Below are positions 13,401-47,920 of a DNA stretch of 64,000 nt, piece after piece (position 1 is the first letter of the stretch; every line of letters starts with the position of its first letter). The DNA is from Beaufortia kweichowensis (Eukaryota; Chordata; Actinopteri; Cypriniformes; Gastromyzontidae): NCBI GenBank assembly GCA_019155185.1, contig CM032815.1, positions 3,047,001 to 3,111,000 on the forward strand, read 5' to 3'. Made by a program: the position numbers and the translations under genes. The notes under the pieces are model-generated. The model did no database searches. It was not told the DNA's origin and saw nothing but the letters and a program-made list of their open reading frames with translations.

Positions 13401-14245
13401 GTGAGTTGTTAATAAATGCTCACACAAACAGGTTTATGATTAATAATGTCTCTGGGTAATGTATATAATTTATGTCGTTGGAGATTTGATTAGTGAACAG
13501 TGGTTGAATTGGCATTTGTGATCAATTACACGTATGTGCAGACAGTGACCTGTTGGATAGAATATTAGTGTCACGAATATATAACACTACATCATTCAAA
13601 AGGCAGGGTATAGTATACAGCATTACACAAATGTACTGTTTGTAGTTACTGTTGTGAATGGATAAATGAATGGGCTTTCAGTTTTAACATTAGTTTTTTC
13701 TTAATAATACATTTTGTGTGTTCTGACTATGGTATGGTATGATATTTCTGAGGCCATATTACAGAAAGGTTTTCGGCTTTTAAAATGACACGTTAGCTTT
13801 AGAGATAGCTACAACTTTGTGGTTCACAACATGGACAAAATGTGCATTTAGGAGATCAAATAAACATTAGTCTCTTACTTTTGGATCAACGATTTCATGA
13901 CGAGTTGCCGAGATGTGACGTCAGGGGCGTGTTAATTTCCAACGTGATATAAAGCAAATCTGTTGTCAATGATAAAAACACATTAAAAACAAAAAAAATG
14001 CATGGTGTGTTTTACTTTTAAAGGCACAATGTGTGAAACAGCTACAACTAAGTGAAAACGAAATATTTTATATTCAGTACCAATGTTTATGAGATGGATG
14101 ACTTTCTGTACTGGGCTCCCTGTCTTTTTAATTCCAAGTTAAGTTCAATGTTAAAATCATCATGGTAACTAAACACATAAGACAGAATTCTGAGTTAGGA
14201 TGTTTCTGTAATACAGCCCCTGATCTTTGTCTTTCAGATTTCAGG

Positions 14246-14770
14246 ATGGATTCACTGTATGGACCTGTAGCTTTAAGTATACTGGCAGGTGTGGGCTGTG
14301 GGCTTTGCCTCGGGTGGCACCTCCGTGGCAGGTTTGGCAAAGTATCCCGCACTATGATGGCCGCTTTGGAAAACAGCAGCGCTGCTGGCAGCGAGTCCAG
14401 CGTGATGGGAGAAAGTGGAGAGTTCAAAATGATCCTGGTGGTCAGAACAGATCTAAAGATGGGAAAAGGGAAAGTGGCGGCCCAGTGCTCTCACGCCGCT
14501 GTGTCCGCATACAAACAGGTCCAGCGCAGAAACCCAGAGCTCCTGAAACAGTGGGAGTACTGCGGACAGCCCAAAGTGGTGGTCAAAGCCCCGGATGAGG
14601 ACTGTCTGTTGGAGCTGCTGACCCATGCCAAAGAGGTCGGGCTGCCGGTCAGTTTAATCCAAGATGCCGGAAGAACCCAAATCGCACCGGGTTCTCGGAC
14701 GGTTCTTGGCGTGGGACCTGGACCGTCAGATCTTATTGACCAAGTTACAGGACACCTAAAATTGTATTAA
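14246..14770 (+). CDS. ptrh2: Peptidyl-tRNA hydrolase 2 (Pth2 family), complete
   Basis: The product, 174 aa, would release peptides from peptidyl-tRNA. The vertebrate enzyme is anchored in mitochondria and also called Bit1, with a role in anoikis. Residues 6-26 form a hydrophobic N-terminal anchor; basic residues follow, then a linker to about residue 58. The Pth2 fold runs from KMILVVRTDL (61-70) to the C-terminus, with the family signatures GKGKVAAQCSHAA (73-85) and GRTQIAPGS (142-150). The length is close to human (179 aa). The chosen ATG is ten bases after the acceptor at 14236; an in-frame ATG upstream at 14162 would lie in the intron. It is tail-to-tail with cltc, as in human 17q23. 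All the conserved blocks are intact. Confidence 0.95.
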   Translation: MDSLYGPVALSILAGVGCGLCLGWHLRGRFGKVSRTMMAALENSSAAGSESSVMGESGEFKMILVVRTDLKMGKGKVAAQCSHAAVSAYKQVQRRNPELLKQWEYCGQPKVVVKAPDEDCLLELLTHAKEVGLPVSLIQDAGRTQIAPGSRTVLGVGPGPSDLIDQVTGHLKLY

Positions 14771-14775
14771 ATAAA
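14770..14775 (+). terminator. AATAAA poly(A) signal overlapping the ptrh2 stop codon
   Basis: The last A of the TAA stop is the first A of AATAAA. If used, the 3' UTR would be only a few tens of bases. Another AATAAA lies at 15083-15088. Confidence 0.45.
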
Positions 14776-15745
14776 TGAAGCAAATATTGCTAAAATGGGG
14801 TTAAACATGTCATTTACAGGGACAGTTTTGACCAGTCCTAGACAGTATAGTTTTTATACAGTGGAGGGAAAGATTGCAGAAATGAAATTAAAGGGTTGAA
14901 ATGAGACAACTTGGTTTATAGTTTCACCATTTATTTTTAATTAAACAAATTACCCATTCCATAATCATTATTGAACATAGGAGTACATTTGCTTTGTCTA
15001 TGTACAGAAATGGGCTATTTGGTTAAAGTTATTTGGGGTTTTCTATACTACAATATCTGAAACAGACCCTTATACTCAATGGAATAAACATCATTTGTTA
15101 ATCAAACCAAGACTTTGGTAAGAAATGCTGTTGCTTTTGTTAACTGGACAGCAACTGGTACTCATTTTATTTTACTGTTCACTGCGTTTTTGTTCAACTT
15201 CCTTCTTATGAAGAGAACTATTACACGTCTAATGGCTTGAACACAAATGATTAAATCTCAAAATTTAAGCACAACTGAATAAAAATCTCCACTGAGTATA
15301 AGGGGGGAGGAAAGACAGAGTTACAGAAACAGCAGTGTGCAAAACAGGTACATGTATGTGTGTATGAAGAAAACATGGCACATGAAGCTGCTCTTACACC
15401 AGATCTTTCTTGACAATCAAGAAGCTTTTATTTTATAAGGGAAAATCTTATTCTCTGTGCACAATCTGATCACTACAATATACGTGTATAATTAACCTGA
15501 ACTCTGTGAAATCTGAGTATGGGACATACAGGGAGTTAGTTTCGATTTTCAAATGACCATTTGTGATTCTTCTTTACAAATAAGGGATCAGGCTTAACTG
15601 GCAGGATAAACTGGCGTTCTATTCTCATGTTGATGCCATACCTAAACAATCACAACAATGAGCGTACACACACACACACACACACTCACACACTGCAGTA
15701 CAGAGAGGTAAGGTTAGTAAAATACACACAGGTGTGTATAGCCGC

Positions 15746-15777
<32 letters not shown>

Positions 15778-16415
15778 TCATTATTCCTCCTCAAATAAAT
15801 GGTCCCACACAATGAGCACAACAAAATTTTGTCTGTCATATGAAGAGGAAAACATGGAGAAAGGGTTTTGACTGCATCTGTCCGCATTAAAAATAACCTT
15901 TCTATATACTGAAAGCTACACAACCTTGTGTATTTATTGTTATTAAGTAGTGTTTGTTTTGTGAAGGTGATGGTCGCAAACTTCCTTTATTTGCTTTTCT
16001 GAAATACACAATAGCTAGACGCAGACAAACCGAACAAAGCTGCTCACGCACATCAAAATAAAGTGATACATTAGTTATTGTCTCACAAGAGTGCAAATCA
16101 GATATATGTCATTTTATTTGAGCTGACTTGCTTCTCTCGTTGTACACACGCCATTCCCCTCAAATTGACAGATAAAAATCAACAGAAAATTAAATCTGGT
16201 AGATTTTTGGAATGTGAAAAAATAATCCTTGATGAAATCTTTGACAACATAGAAATAAAGTCCTTCATGATGGTATAAAGAAAACATAATAATAAACAAG
16301 AACAATCATTTAAAAAAGGAAAAATAAAAGAATATTTGCTCAAATCCCACGTTGTGAGCAAATCGTGGTAGAGTTGGACTGAAGAAGAGATAGACAGGGA
16401 TGCTGGGGGAGGTCC
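14776..16415. other. Convergent 3' region between ptrh2 and cltc
   Basis: No coding exon. It should contain the 3' UTRs of both genes. On the minus strand, AATAAA-type signals (plus-strand TTTATT) occur at 15933-15938 and 15986-15991, among others. A CA run (15665-15686) and a TA run (15746-15767) are present. Confidence 0.6.
15665..15767. repeat. (CA)n and (TA)n microsatellites
   Basis: A CA run at 15665-15686 and a TA run at 15746-15767, both in the presumed 3' flank of cltc. Confidence 0.85.
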
Positions 16416-39392
<22,977 letters not shown>

Positions 39393-39960
39393 GATGACGG
39401 TCGTTCCTCTTCGCTTTCCCCTTTAATTCCTGCTATTATACCTAATCTAAACTACTCCAGATCCAAAGCCGGGAATGAATGGAGGTGGTCTTGTGTTTTT
39501 TGGGGAAGGGAGATGAGCCGGGGATGTGTTAGGTTACTCTAGTCGCCCGCTGAATGTAAATGAGGCGCTTCGACTCCAGAATGTCAATCGCCGCTGAAGG
39601 GAACTCGAGAAACCTGCAATGGCGGCGGAACCCGTCCGGTGGAGAAGCGCACCGGAAACAGCCGTAGACCTCAATAGGGGCGGAGGGATACGAAGCGCTG
39701 TGGGGAAGAAGGATTTTACTTGGTTTGATATTAAAATGGTACCACTTTAAAAAATAAAAATATTGTTAATATTGTTAGCGTGTTAAAAGTATTGCTAATT
39801 ATTAAGAAAGTTACTATGGTAAGTGTGAGTGTAAATGGCGATGGGAATAGGAGGTACTAGTTCTTCGCGTTTCGCCCTTTGCTTTTTGCCACATCATTCG
39901 TCCTCGTGAATTGACGTCAGTTCCGACTAAATTTCTTATTTTCTTTTTCAGCTACTTAGA
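39393..39960 (-). promoter_or_regulatory. cltc promoter and 5' UTR region with CRE
   Basis: Upstream of the cltc start codon the sequence becomes CpG-rich (about 39540-39720) without an obvious TATA box, as expected for a housekeeping gene. A GCCGCCAT motif on the minus strand (around 39618) resembles a YY1 site. A perfect TGACGTCA palindrome lies at 39912-39919. The start site cannot be fixed from sequence alone. Confidence 0.5.
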
Positions 39961-41320
39961 GGGAGATTAAAGGGGGTATCCGTTGCAAACCTACTAGTTG
40001 TACAAAATATAGAAAACGCAATAAAATGTACCAATAAATATACATTTTACAGGTAGAACATACAAAATAAATACATATAATAGTATCAATAGTGCACTTG
40101 AATATGACGTTCCACTATCTGGATAACACCACATAAAATTAGCTATACACATGTATACATTTAAGGACAAAATCAGTCTTAACTACTTGTCCACTTTAAA
40201 TTTGCATATAAAATATGTACTATGTAAACAGCATCAAGTCATCGAATCTTCCTCCTATGCAGTTTCAGAAAGTGATTTATCACAGCAAGTGATGTATGAA
40301 TACAACTATTCTAAAGCACATTCTGATATTCAAGCCTGTTTTCGGTCATTCTTAAATGTGTCAGATATTATTAATTCCATTAAATAGCAGTAACCTGTAA
40401 ATCAAGCACATGGTGGAAGATTTAGGATTGACAAGGGTGTGGAAAAAGAGAAGTGAACTATTAGGCAATTCCTCAAGTCTGTAATGATGGGGCTGATAGT
40501 GTAGCCATTTCCTCCAACAACGTTACAGTCACAATTTGTGGAGTTTGTTGTGCTCAAAGTTAAAGAAGGTGTGGCTACACAGTGAACTTGTTAAACTGAC
40601 TCATGCAGCAGCAAATCTCTATTACTAGTGCATTTATACAACTCAAAATAGCACGAAAGCACTGCTTGATAGAATAAATGTAAATAAAAGTACTGTACTA
40701 CATTAAATACTATCAAGAAAACGACAAACATGTTTTGCCCCAAGAAACATCCAATTCAAAGGGTGTAGTTGAGAGGCAAAAGTAGTTAAATATTTACACT
40801 GTGCTGCCATCTACTGGTTTTCTAACAAAACTACAACATTACAAGAGTAAACATTACAAGAACAGAAGTAAAATAGGCAGAAGATTTTGTATTTGAAAAT
40901 GTTTTTTAATGTTATCCATAATTTAAGTGGTCTATGAAATACATAATTCTTTACTGTGAATAAATAAAACATTTGGTCATTGAAACTATGACAAAAAACT
41001 ACATAAAGTGTTATAAACTTACACTGATCTCATTTAACATAAATACAGCACATATTACCATTACCATAAAACTTGAAATATTTGAAATAGTCCTAATCCA
41101 ATAAGTACGATACACGTTCTATTACAAATAATCTAAAGTGCAAATAGTTACTGTTATCTTTAAAAAACAGACCAGCCACAAATTCAAAAACGTGACAATT
41201 GAACTACAAAAATACATTTTTAAAAAATTTGGTCAGTCATCTTAGTGGTAACTTCAAAAAACACTTTCCAAATAAATGCCCTATCACACTGAAAGCAATT
41301 AACTAACACAGTCGCAGTGG
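39961..41320. other. Gap between the btg3-like gene and cltc
   Basis: No coding exon seen. It probably includes the 3' UTR of the BTG gene (minus strand) and AT-rich spacer. The two genes point the same way. Confidence 0.5.
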
Positions 41321-42319
41321 TCACATGAGCTGGTGTGCCATATTCTGAGTGCTGCCCCAGTAGCCTTGCTTGCTACGGTACCCATGCTGGACCCAGTTGT
41401 GTGGTTTAAATAAGTGGTTAGGTCTGCAAGGGGGGCGGGGCATGTAGTGTGGCCTTGGAGAGTAGTGCCCCTTCCCTGGGCCAAATTTCTTCCTGGGTAC
41501 AGGCTGCCATATTGGGGCACTGGCATATATAAGCTGTAGAAAGTAAGAATAAATTAGGACAAAGATTTCATTTAATTTTTTTCCAAATATTTAGGACATC
41601 GTGTACCTGGTATGGAGGTGGGTTATGGAAAGGTGGGGTAAACAGGGGCTCTCTACAGCTGGTGTCCTCATCAGAAGAAGATCCAGAATGATAATCCGAC
41701 GTGACCCTCTCCACAGCACTAGTCACCCTTTTTGTCACATCCTCTTTATCATCGTCATCATCGCTGGAGAAGCTTGCCACAGTAAAACCATGGTTTTTCT
41801 CACCGTATCTGCATGGCCATTTCAAAAGACACGTTAAAATACAACCCAGCACACACGACACATACTTTTCTATTTCGTCAAAGATTCAAGGATTACAAAG
41901 CTCACCTGCAACACACCTCTCCAGGGTCAACCCACAGAGTTAGCTCTTTAGGCAGACAAAGATCTTTGTATTGCACTCCACTCTCAACACAAGCTCTGAG
42001 CAACTCCGCATCCTCTTTCTGAAACCGGTTTACTCTGATACACCTGCATACAAAATCGTGCATTGCACTATTAAATGCATTCTGCTCTGACATGTATCTA
42101 ACACACAGACATGAAATCTGGTTATAGATGCACAGTACTGCTGTACCTGAATGCCTGGCCCTTGCTGGGGTTGTCTGGATACCAATGACCCTTGTACTTC
42201 TCTTGTAATGCTACAGTTAACCGCTCCACAAACAGGTCCATCTTTTCTGCATCCAACTTCTCAGCCTTCTTTATCAACCGCTTTAGGAAAAATACCACCG
42301 CCGCTATTTCTTTCTTCAT
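41321..42319 (-). CDS. btg3: BTG/TOB antiproliferative protein, BTG3-like
   Basis: BTG/TOB proteins bind CCR4-NOT deadenylase subunits and slow cell proliferation. Four coding exons: 42147-42319, 41906-42043, 41607-41808, 41321-41533; they join in frame to 241 aa. Box A around residues 42-65 (HWYPDNPSKGQAFRCIRVN) and box B around 86-106 (LPKELTLWVDPGEVCCRYGE) are complete. An acidic run SSDDDDDKED and a VTSDYHSGSSSDEDTS block follow, then W-x-PVPRKK near residue 181 and a Tyr/Pro/His-rich tail. The Ser-rich block and the length favour BTG3 (252 aa) over BTG4 (223 aa), but GEKNHxFTVASF and SCREP also recall BTG4. The start codon begins the classic MKxEIAAVVFF N-terminus. No breaks. Confidence 0.9.
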
Positions 42320-43570
42320 CGTTAGCTGTTCAGCTGAAATCCTGGTCCAACGTCTGTGAATGTAAATCCAGTGACTACTTAGTTAGTACAGTGTGTGTAA
42401 CATTCACTATACCACTTTAAAGCATTTCTAACATATTCAGAGAAGACATTTAAGGACTACATCAATTTGGAATTACTCTTTTTAATATTAACAACCAAAT
42501 TTGATCTATTTATAACCTTATCTATTCAAGAAATACATCATGAACAGTAATATTTTTAAAATCAAACAATAAAAATATTAAACATGTAATCAATCAATAA
42601 ATGAAAAGCTGATTCTGACCCTTTTCATACTGTTCAACTTCAGTCTATTACAATAACAGTGCATGTTTCTTTACAACAAAATTAATAATTACCTCTAAAA
42701 CATGAATCAATTCCAGGAAGAGAAATGAACACATGTACTAGAAACAGAAGCAGTTAAAGTCTTGTCTGTAAATGAATCTATAACCGCTGTGATTCTGGTG
42801 TACATGAGTAACAATGTTGGGCGTTCAGACGGCGGGACGGTGCGTCAGATTGGCGCGCTGAATACATTAACAACCGTTCAAAAACCACTCGAGTCTAAAG
42901 ACCTTAACATCAAACGTATAAGACAATTATCATTCTTAATTCCTTAACTACGTTTCAATTTTATAAAATGACCTTATTTAGAGGCTTAGTGTATTTAAAA
43001 CAAACATGCACTCATTATTAAAGATATTTACGTGTTTACTGTAGGTTACAAAACGCGCCATTTTACATGTTTAAATGACTTAATTCGCGATGATCACTGG
43101 AATTATACTGTTTATTCAGCTAGGAAATATTTGATTGAGTTTCTCAACAAAGCTAAGTAAACTACACTTATAAATAGTTTATTAAGAACCATTTAACATT
43201 GACAATTTTATTAAATTCACTTTAAACAAGAATAAAAAATAAATGCTAAAATAAGTATTACAAATAGAAACTAGCTAACTGTATCCTAGCCGAAGTTAAC
43301 GTGGCCTTGATGTCATTTTCAGTTAGCTTTTTCTTTACACCGTTTCCTAAACAAATATTCACGTCAAAGCTTTTATAAGCTTAAATTTAGATGTTGTACA
43401 GCATACAATCGTTGTAAACGATCTCATACCCGCAATAGAACCAAAGATACTGACCGTGCTTTCCTTTCATCAACATGTGGGTATCTGCTGCCCGCCTGGT
43501 CCACGAGACACTTCCAGCTCTGCTCGACGTGAGTCCCGGGTGACGTTAGCTCGTCTTCTGCGCATGCTCC
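42320..43570 (-). promoter_or_regulatory. 5' UTR and promoter of the btg3-like gene
   Basis: An acceptor lies about 37 bases before the ATG (near 42356), so the 5' UTR is spliced. A donor at 43449-43450 (minus-strand GT) marks the likely untranslated first exon from 43451 up to about 43540. Just beyond, the DNA is CpG-rich and holds an NRF1-like TGCGCATGC at 43559-43567. The 1 kb between is AT-rich intron. Confidence 0.45.
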
Positions 43571-44907
43571 GAGGATGCGCTGTTTTTAATTTTCCAATAT
43601 GCATCTACCCAATAAGCTGGCCAACGTGGAAAATACTCAATAGTATACTTAAGAATTTATAATTTATAATTTTTTTATAAGAAAAATTCTTAGATATTAT
43701 GTTTTTGCCATAGTACATATTAAAGTATTTAATGAAGTTAGCAATGTAATATTGAATTCTACAGAATGTTGTAGTAAACATTAACAAAGTGGAGTAATTA
43801 CGTTACACTACAAATACACTTTACTATTGTAAGACTAAAGCATACTACTTTTTTATCATGTGGGGTGTACAAAACGTTTTTAAATTAGGCAAGAGTGGCC
43901 TCTGGTGGTTTGGACGGTGTATTGCAGAAATAGATGTTATAGGCCTGCTCGACGGATTGATAAACAACTTGTGAAATTTGTCTAATAAAATGCCATTCTT
44001 TGTATAAGGATTAACCACATTTTAGCAGGAAATACCTATCAGAAAGTAAACTTTGTCACTTGGGGGAACACATCCTGACACCTGAAAATGTTTCCGTCAG
44101 ATAGTGTTCCCCCTGTTTTCCCCCATGATACAGAATGTCTCAAAATTAAAACTGCTCACTTTCTAGCCCACGATAAGTAGGTTTTCAGATTTTAGCCTGC
44201 TAAATTTGATTACTGAGAATGTAACTGTCAGATAATATTTTACTGTGTATGTATATCTATGCGTTTTCGTATTATGCAAAGCATCAATCAGCTCACTAGG
44301 TGGCGTAAATGCGCAACTTAAGTTTTTGGATCAAGGAAAAATTGAGATGTGGGTTGATTTGGCGTGTGGTAGACTAAGTTTAGTCATTTTACTTTTTATT
44401 ATATTATAGTTGAAGTAAAATATAATATTATAATATAATTATCTAATATTTTTTTGTATTTCCGTAAATAAATAAGCCTACCCATGTTGTTTCCGCAACA
44501 TATCAGCCTTGTGTGTGTGTGTGTGTGTGTGTGTGTTTGTTGCCAGGGGCACTCACGTCATCAAAACTGCGGGTAGGAAAACTGGGTCGTTCACTGGTTA
44601 TTTTAATGCATTGTTTTTTTAACAGAATTAGAAAAAGCCAAGAAAAACTTGATCTAGATCTTTAACAATACAAACTATACATTCAAGACAGGCCACAACA
44701 TTGAGTTGTTTTTAGAAGTTCAGGCCAGATACTATTCTCCCTCTGAGACAACTTTCTAAAACTTCAGGTCACCATGTGACTTCTTTGTAAATGTTGAAAT
44801 GCACATGCCAAGACAGATTCTGCAGTCAGAACCAGATTACACACTACAGAATTCCAGATCCATGGGTTTTTCTTCTTTTTCTCTGTCAGTCAAAAGGTTA
44901 AGTGCCT
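43571..44907. other. Spacer between btg3-like gene and the Ig cluster
   Basis: AT-rich DNA without a recognisable exon. It contains a TG microsatellite at 44511-44536. Confidence 0.6.
44511..44536. repeat. (TG)n microsatellite
   Basis: About 13 TG units read directly, 370 bases beyond the 3' end of receptor A. Confidence 0.9.
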
Positions 44908-47143
44908 TCAGTCAGTGTTTAACATGCTGGTTGTGTTGATCAGACTCTGGTTACAGCTATTGGAGCATGCGACAGGACGATGATTACCCAGCGTTGAATA
45001 AATCAACTCCGTGGACTGCGGATGAGAATGGAGGACAGACCCAGTTGACACTGGAGATCGGTGATTACCCCTTCCTGGAAGAACGTGAGATTTTCAATTT
45101 ACTTTTAAGTGTACTTATAGATACTATTTACATATGAGAGAATCTTTAAAATCTAAGTTTGTTTATGCATTATTGTTTCATCATTATTACGGCCCTACAG
45201 TCTTAAAAGGTGGAGGTTTTAGAAGCAAGTTAAAGGGATAGTTCACTCAAAAATAAAAATGTTATTATTATGTCATTCAAACCCTGTATATGATTCTTTC
45301 TTTTGTGGAACACAAAAGAAGATATTTTGCAAAACGCTGGTTACCGGCACCCATTGACTTCCATTGTACCTTGTGTCCATACTATGAAAGTGAATGGGTG
45401 CCGTTTTTAAACCAGCCGACCAGCGTTTTGCAAAATATCTTCTTCTGTGTTCTGCTGAAGCAAGAAAGTCATACAGGTTTGACATGACATGAGGGTGAGT
45501 AAATAATAAAATAATTTTTATTTTTGGGTGAACTATCCCTTTAAGGCACTGATATGACAAAATATGAAACATACACTCAGTGTTAAGTGATAAGATCATA
45601 TTTTAAACTTACGGAAGCACATAAGCACTACGGCAGTGATGAAGATGATGAGAGTCAGCAATGCACAGATCACCAGAGCAATAATATAAATATCATCATC
45701 TGTCCTCTCAACAACATTGTCTTTGCTCTCATAACAATCTTTAGGAGACAGGTGGAGTATAACTGGTTTGTTCAGGGATGAGTGGTTTACCCAACACGAA
45801 TAGTTTAAATAATCAGATATCGCAGAAGACACGTTTAAATATGAACGGAGGGTAATTGATCCATCTGGGTTGATTCTGTTAGCGTTGTATGACTGAGAGA
45901 TGTTCTGGATTTCTCCATTTCTCAGCCACACCTGCTGTAGATCAGAAGGGTAAAACCTCTCAGAGCTGCACAGAATCGTGAGAAATTCATCAGGCTCTTT
46001 CACACATAACAGGGACACATTTGGACGTGCTGGAAATTAATAAAACATGTTATTTGTAAAACATGCATCAATTGTAACACATGTCAGTGTTACGAGAAAA
46101 AGGATTCTTTAAATGACTTACCAACAGTCTGAACAATTGTTATGTATGTTCCAAGAATCACAACAGGAGGAGGTACATGTCTTTCCACGGTACAGTTGTA
46201 AGTGCCTGAATTGTTTATCTGAAGATTTGACAGCTCAAATGCTATTTCTTTAGTCTCTGCAGTCCAGATTGGTCTAATGTTTCTGTTGCCCGGCGGTTTA
46301 ATCCATAATGTAATATTTTTATTGTTCAAGCACAATTTATGACCTGTATTTAAAGTTGCATGTAACATTTCAATGTCAGCAGATTTGTTGTAGGTACAGC
46401 TGATATTGACAGACATTCCCTGCTGAACATTAAAAACTGTGTGAGTGGCATTCAACACACTGTGTTGTGTTTCCAGAGCTGGAAAAGACAGGGTCAATTT
46501 AATATAATATAAAATCAGCAAACTATTAATATGCCTTTTCTGTTCACTATATTTATAACCATCTTTATCAATATTTTTTATTTAAAAAGCTATTTTTACC
46601 TAAAATCATAGATGGAAGAATCAACAAACTGCAGGTTAGTGCCAAATACTTTGATGATTTCTGTACAGAGAATAAACATTTTTGGGGTTTAATCCACTAA
46701 AATCTCAAAAACACTATGAAAATAAATTTGATTATAAGGCATTCATTAATCATTATTTTTTCACAACTTCTCTCTGGGTCCGATTCTATCTTTGTCTACA
46801 AAGAGCATGAGAGAGCGAGATATAATCTTGCACTGCACAACTGTTCTGATGGCTCAGATCATTTTTTAAGCATTAGAAAATATGCATTTATCAAACTTCT
46901 CACTGTGTTTTGTGTTGAAACATACTGTATGTGTTGGTCTTTGAAAAGCGTTTGAAGTTTATGTGTTTTGATAAAACTTTTACATGATTTAGATCATATA
47001 CAGAAGTAGCCCTAAATATACTCTGCATGCATCAACAAGACTTTATACATGTTATATTTTAAGTTACTATTCATAATCTAACTTTTATACAAAACACAGT
47101 ACACAATAAAAAAGAATTTGTAAACAACCCACATTCTTACCAT
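44908..47143 (-). CDS. V+C1 immunoglobulin receptor with ITIM tail (receptor A)
   Basis: Type I membrane receptor, 334 aa. Exons: start codon 47141-47143, signal peptide 46600-46660, V domain 46122-46478, C1 plus TM 45613-46029, tail 44908-45074; all join in frame. Signal peptide 1-22. V domain has Cys49 and Cys117, with VPPP at 123-126 where a J-like strand would be. The C1 domain has Cys161, FYP, Trp175 and Cys219 in a YxCWVNHSSL setting like MHC/Ig C1 domains. TM about 254-278. The tail carries LIYSTL (303-308), a textbook ITIM. Several N-glycosylation sites. An alternative in-frame ATG at 47180-47182 would add 13 residues. Ligand unknown; an inhibitory role is inferred. I do not recognise the gene by name. 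Confidence 0.85.
45230..45544. mobile_element. Short inverted-repeat element (MITE, copy 2) in receptor A intron
   Basis: Starts TTAAAGGGATAGTTCAC and ends GTGAACTATCCCTTTAA. The core is shared with copy 1 (3127-3382), including the segment near 45330-45365 and its inverse near 45395-45435. It sits in the intron before the tail exon of receptor A, so it post-dates that gene structure and does not interrupt coding sequence. Confidence 0.85.
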
Positions 47144-47920
47144 TTTATGAATCAGAATTTCCTGCTTTGTTAATAATGGCATTTTGTTTCTCCAAGCTAG
47201 AAAGTGAAATGGCGATCTGTGATGCTGGTAACCTGATGTGATTGTAGTAGATTGTAGATTGTAGTAAAAAACTGCGCTCTACGGTCTAACATTTGTAAGA
47301 GGAACAAATTGAAACTTGTTTTTTAAGTAACAGTCCTTTGCACTAAATAAAGAACATGTGACGTCTGATCAGGTGACCAAATGCGGTTTGAGGTTTAGAC
47401 AAAAAGAATGTGTGTAGGGCTAATGTATTTAATTAAAATAATTAAACTTTATAATTTTAACACACAGTGGGAAAGTACTCATACAAAAGTCAAAAGCAGT
47501 TTATAAAAAATTATTCATTTTAGTAGATGTACATACATTCTCCATATTGTTTATCTACAGGATCAGACTTCCAGTAATATCAGTAACTTTAGGTAAACGT
47601 ACACATCAGATAGTTATTTATGAACAGACTTACTTAAAGAAATGTTTTTCTTAACCTTTCACCTTTTCTCTAAAATAAATATAAAACTCAAGTAAATTGT
47701 CTTTTTCGCAAAATTCAAATGATCTATGGACACATAGTGGTTTTGCAAGCACACAGAAAGACTTAAAACTGAAAAGACTTAAGGATGAAAACTGTGCATG
47801 CAGTTATACAGTCAATAAGTTGTACAGTCATATTTGCTGAAAATGACATGTTAGTTCTCAGTTAGTTTTTGTATTTAGTCATTGTTTGGTATATTGGTCA
47901 CATGAAACTGGATGATAAAA
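47144..47920. other. Spacer upstream of receptor A
   Basis: Should include the promoter and 5' UTR of receptor A, but no TATA box or other clear site is seen. The rest is AT-rich. Confidence 0.5.

Noticed and set aside
14227..14598. 123-codon frame overlapping ptrh2
   Set aside because: It is an out-of-frame shadow of the ptrh2 coding sequence.
15627..15815. Frame containing His-Thr and Ile-Tyr repeats
   Set aside because: It arises from the CA and TA microsatellites in the 3' flank of cltc.
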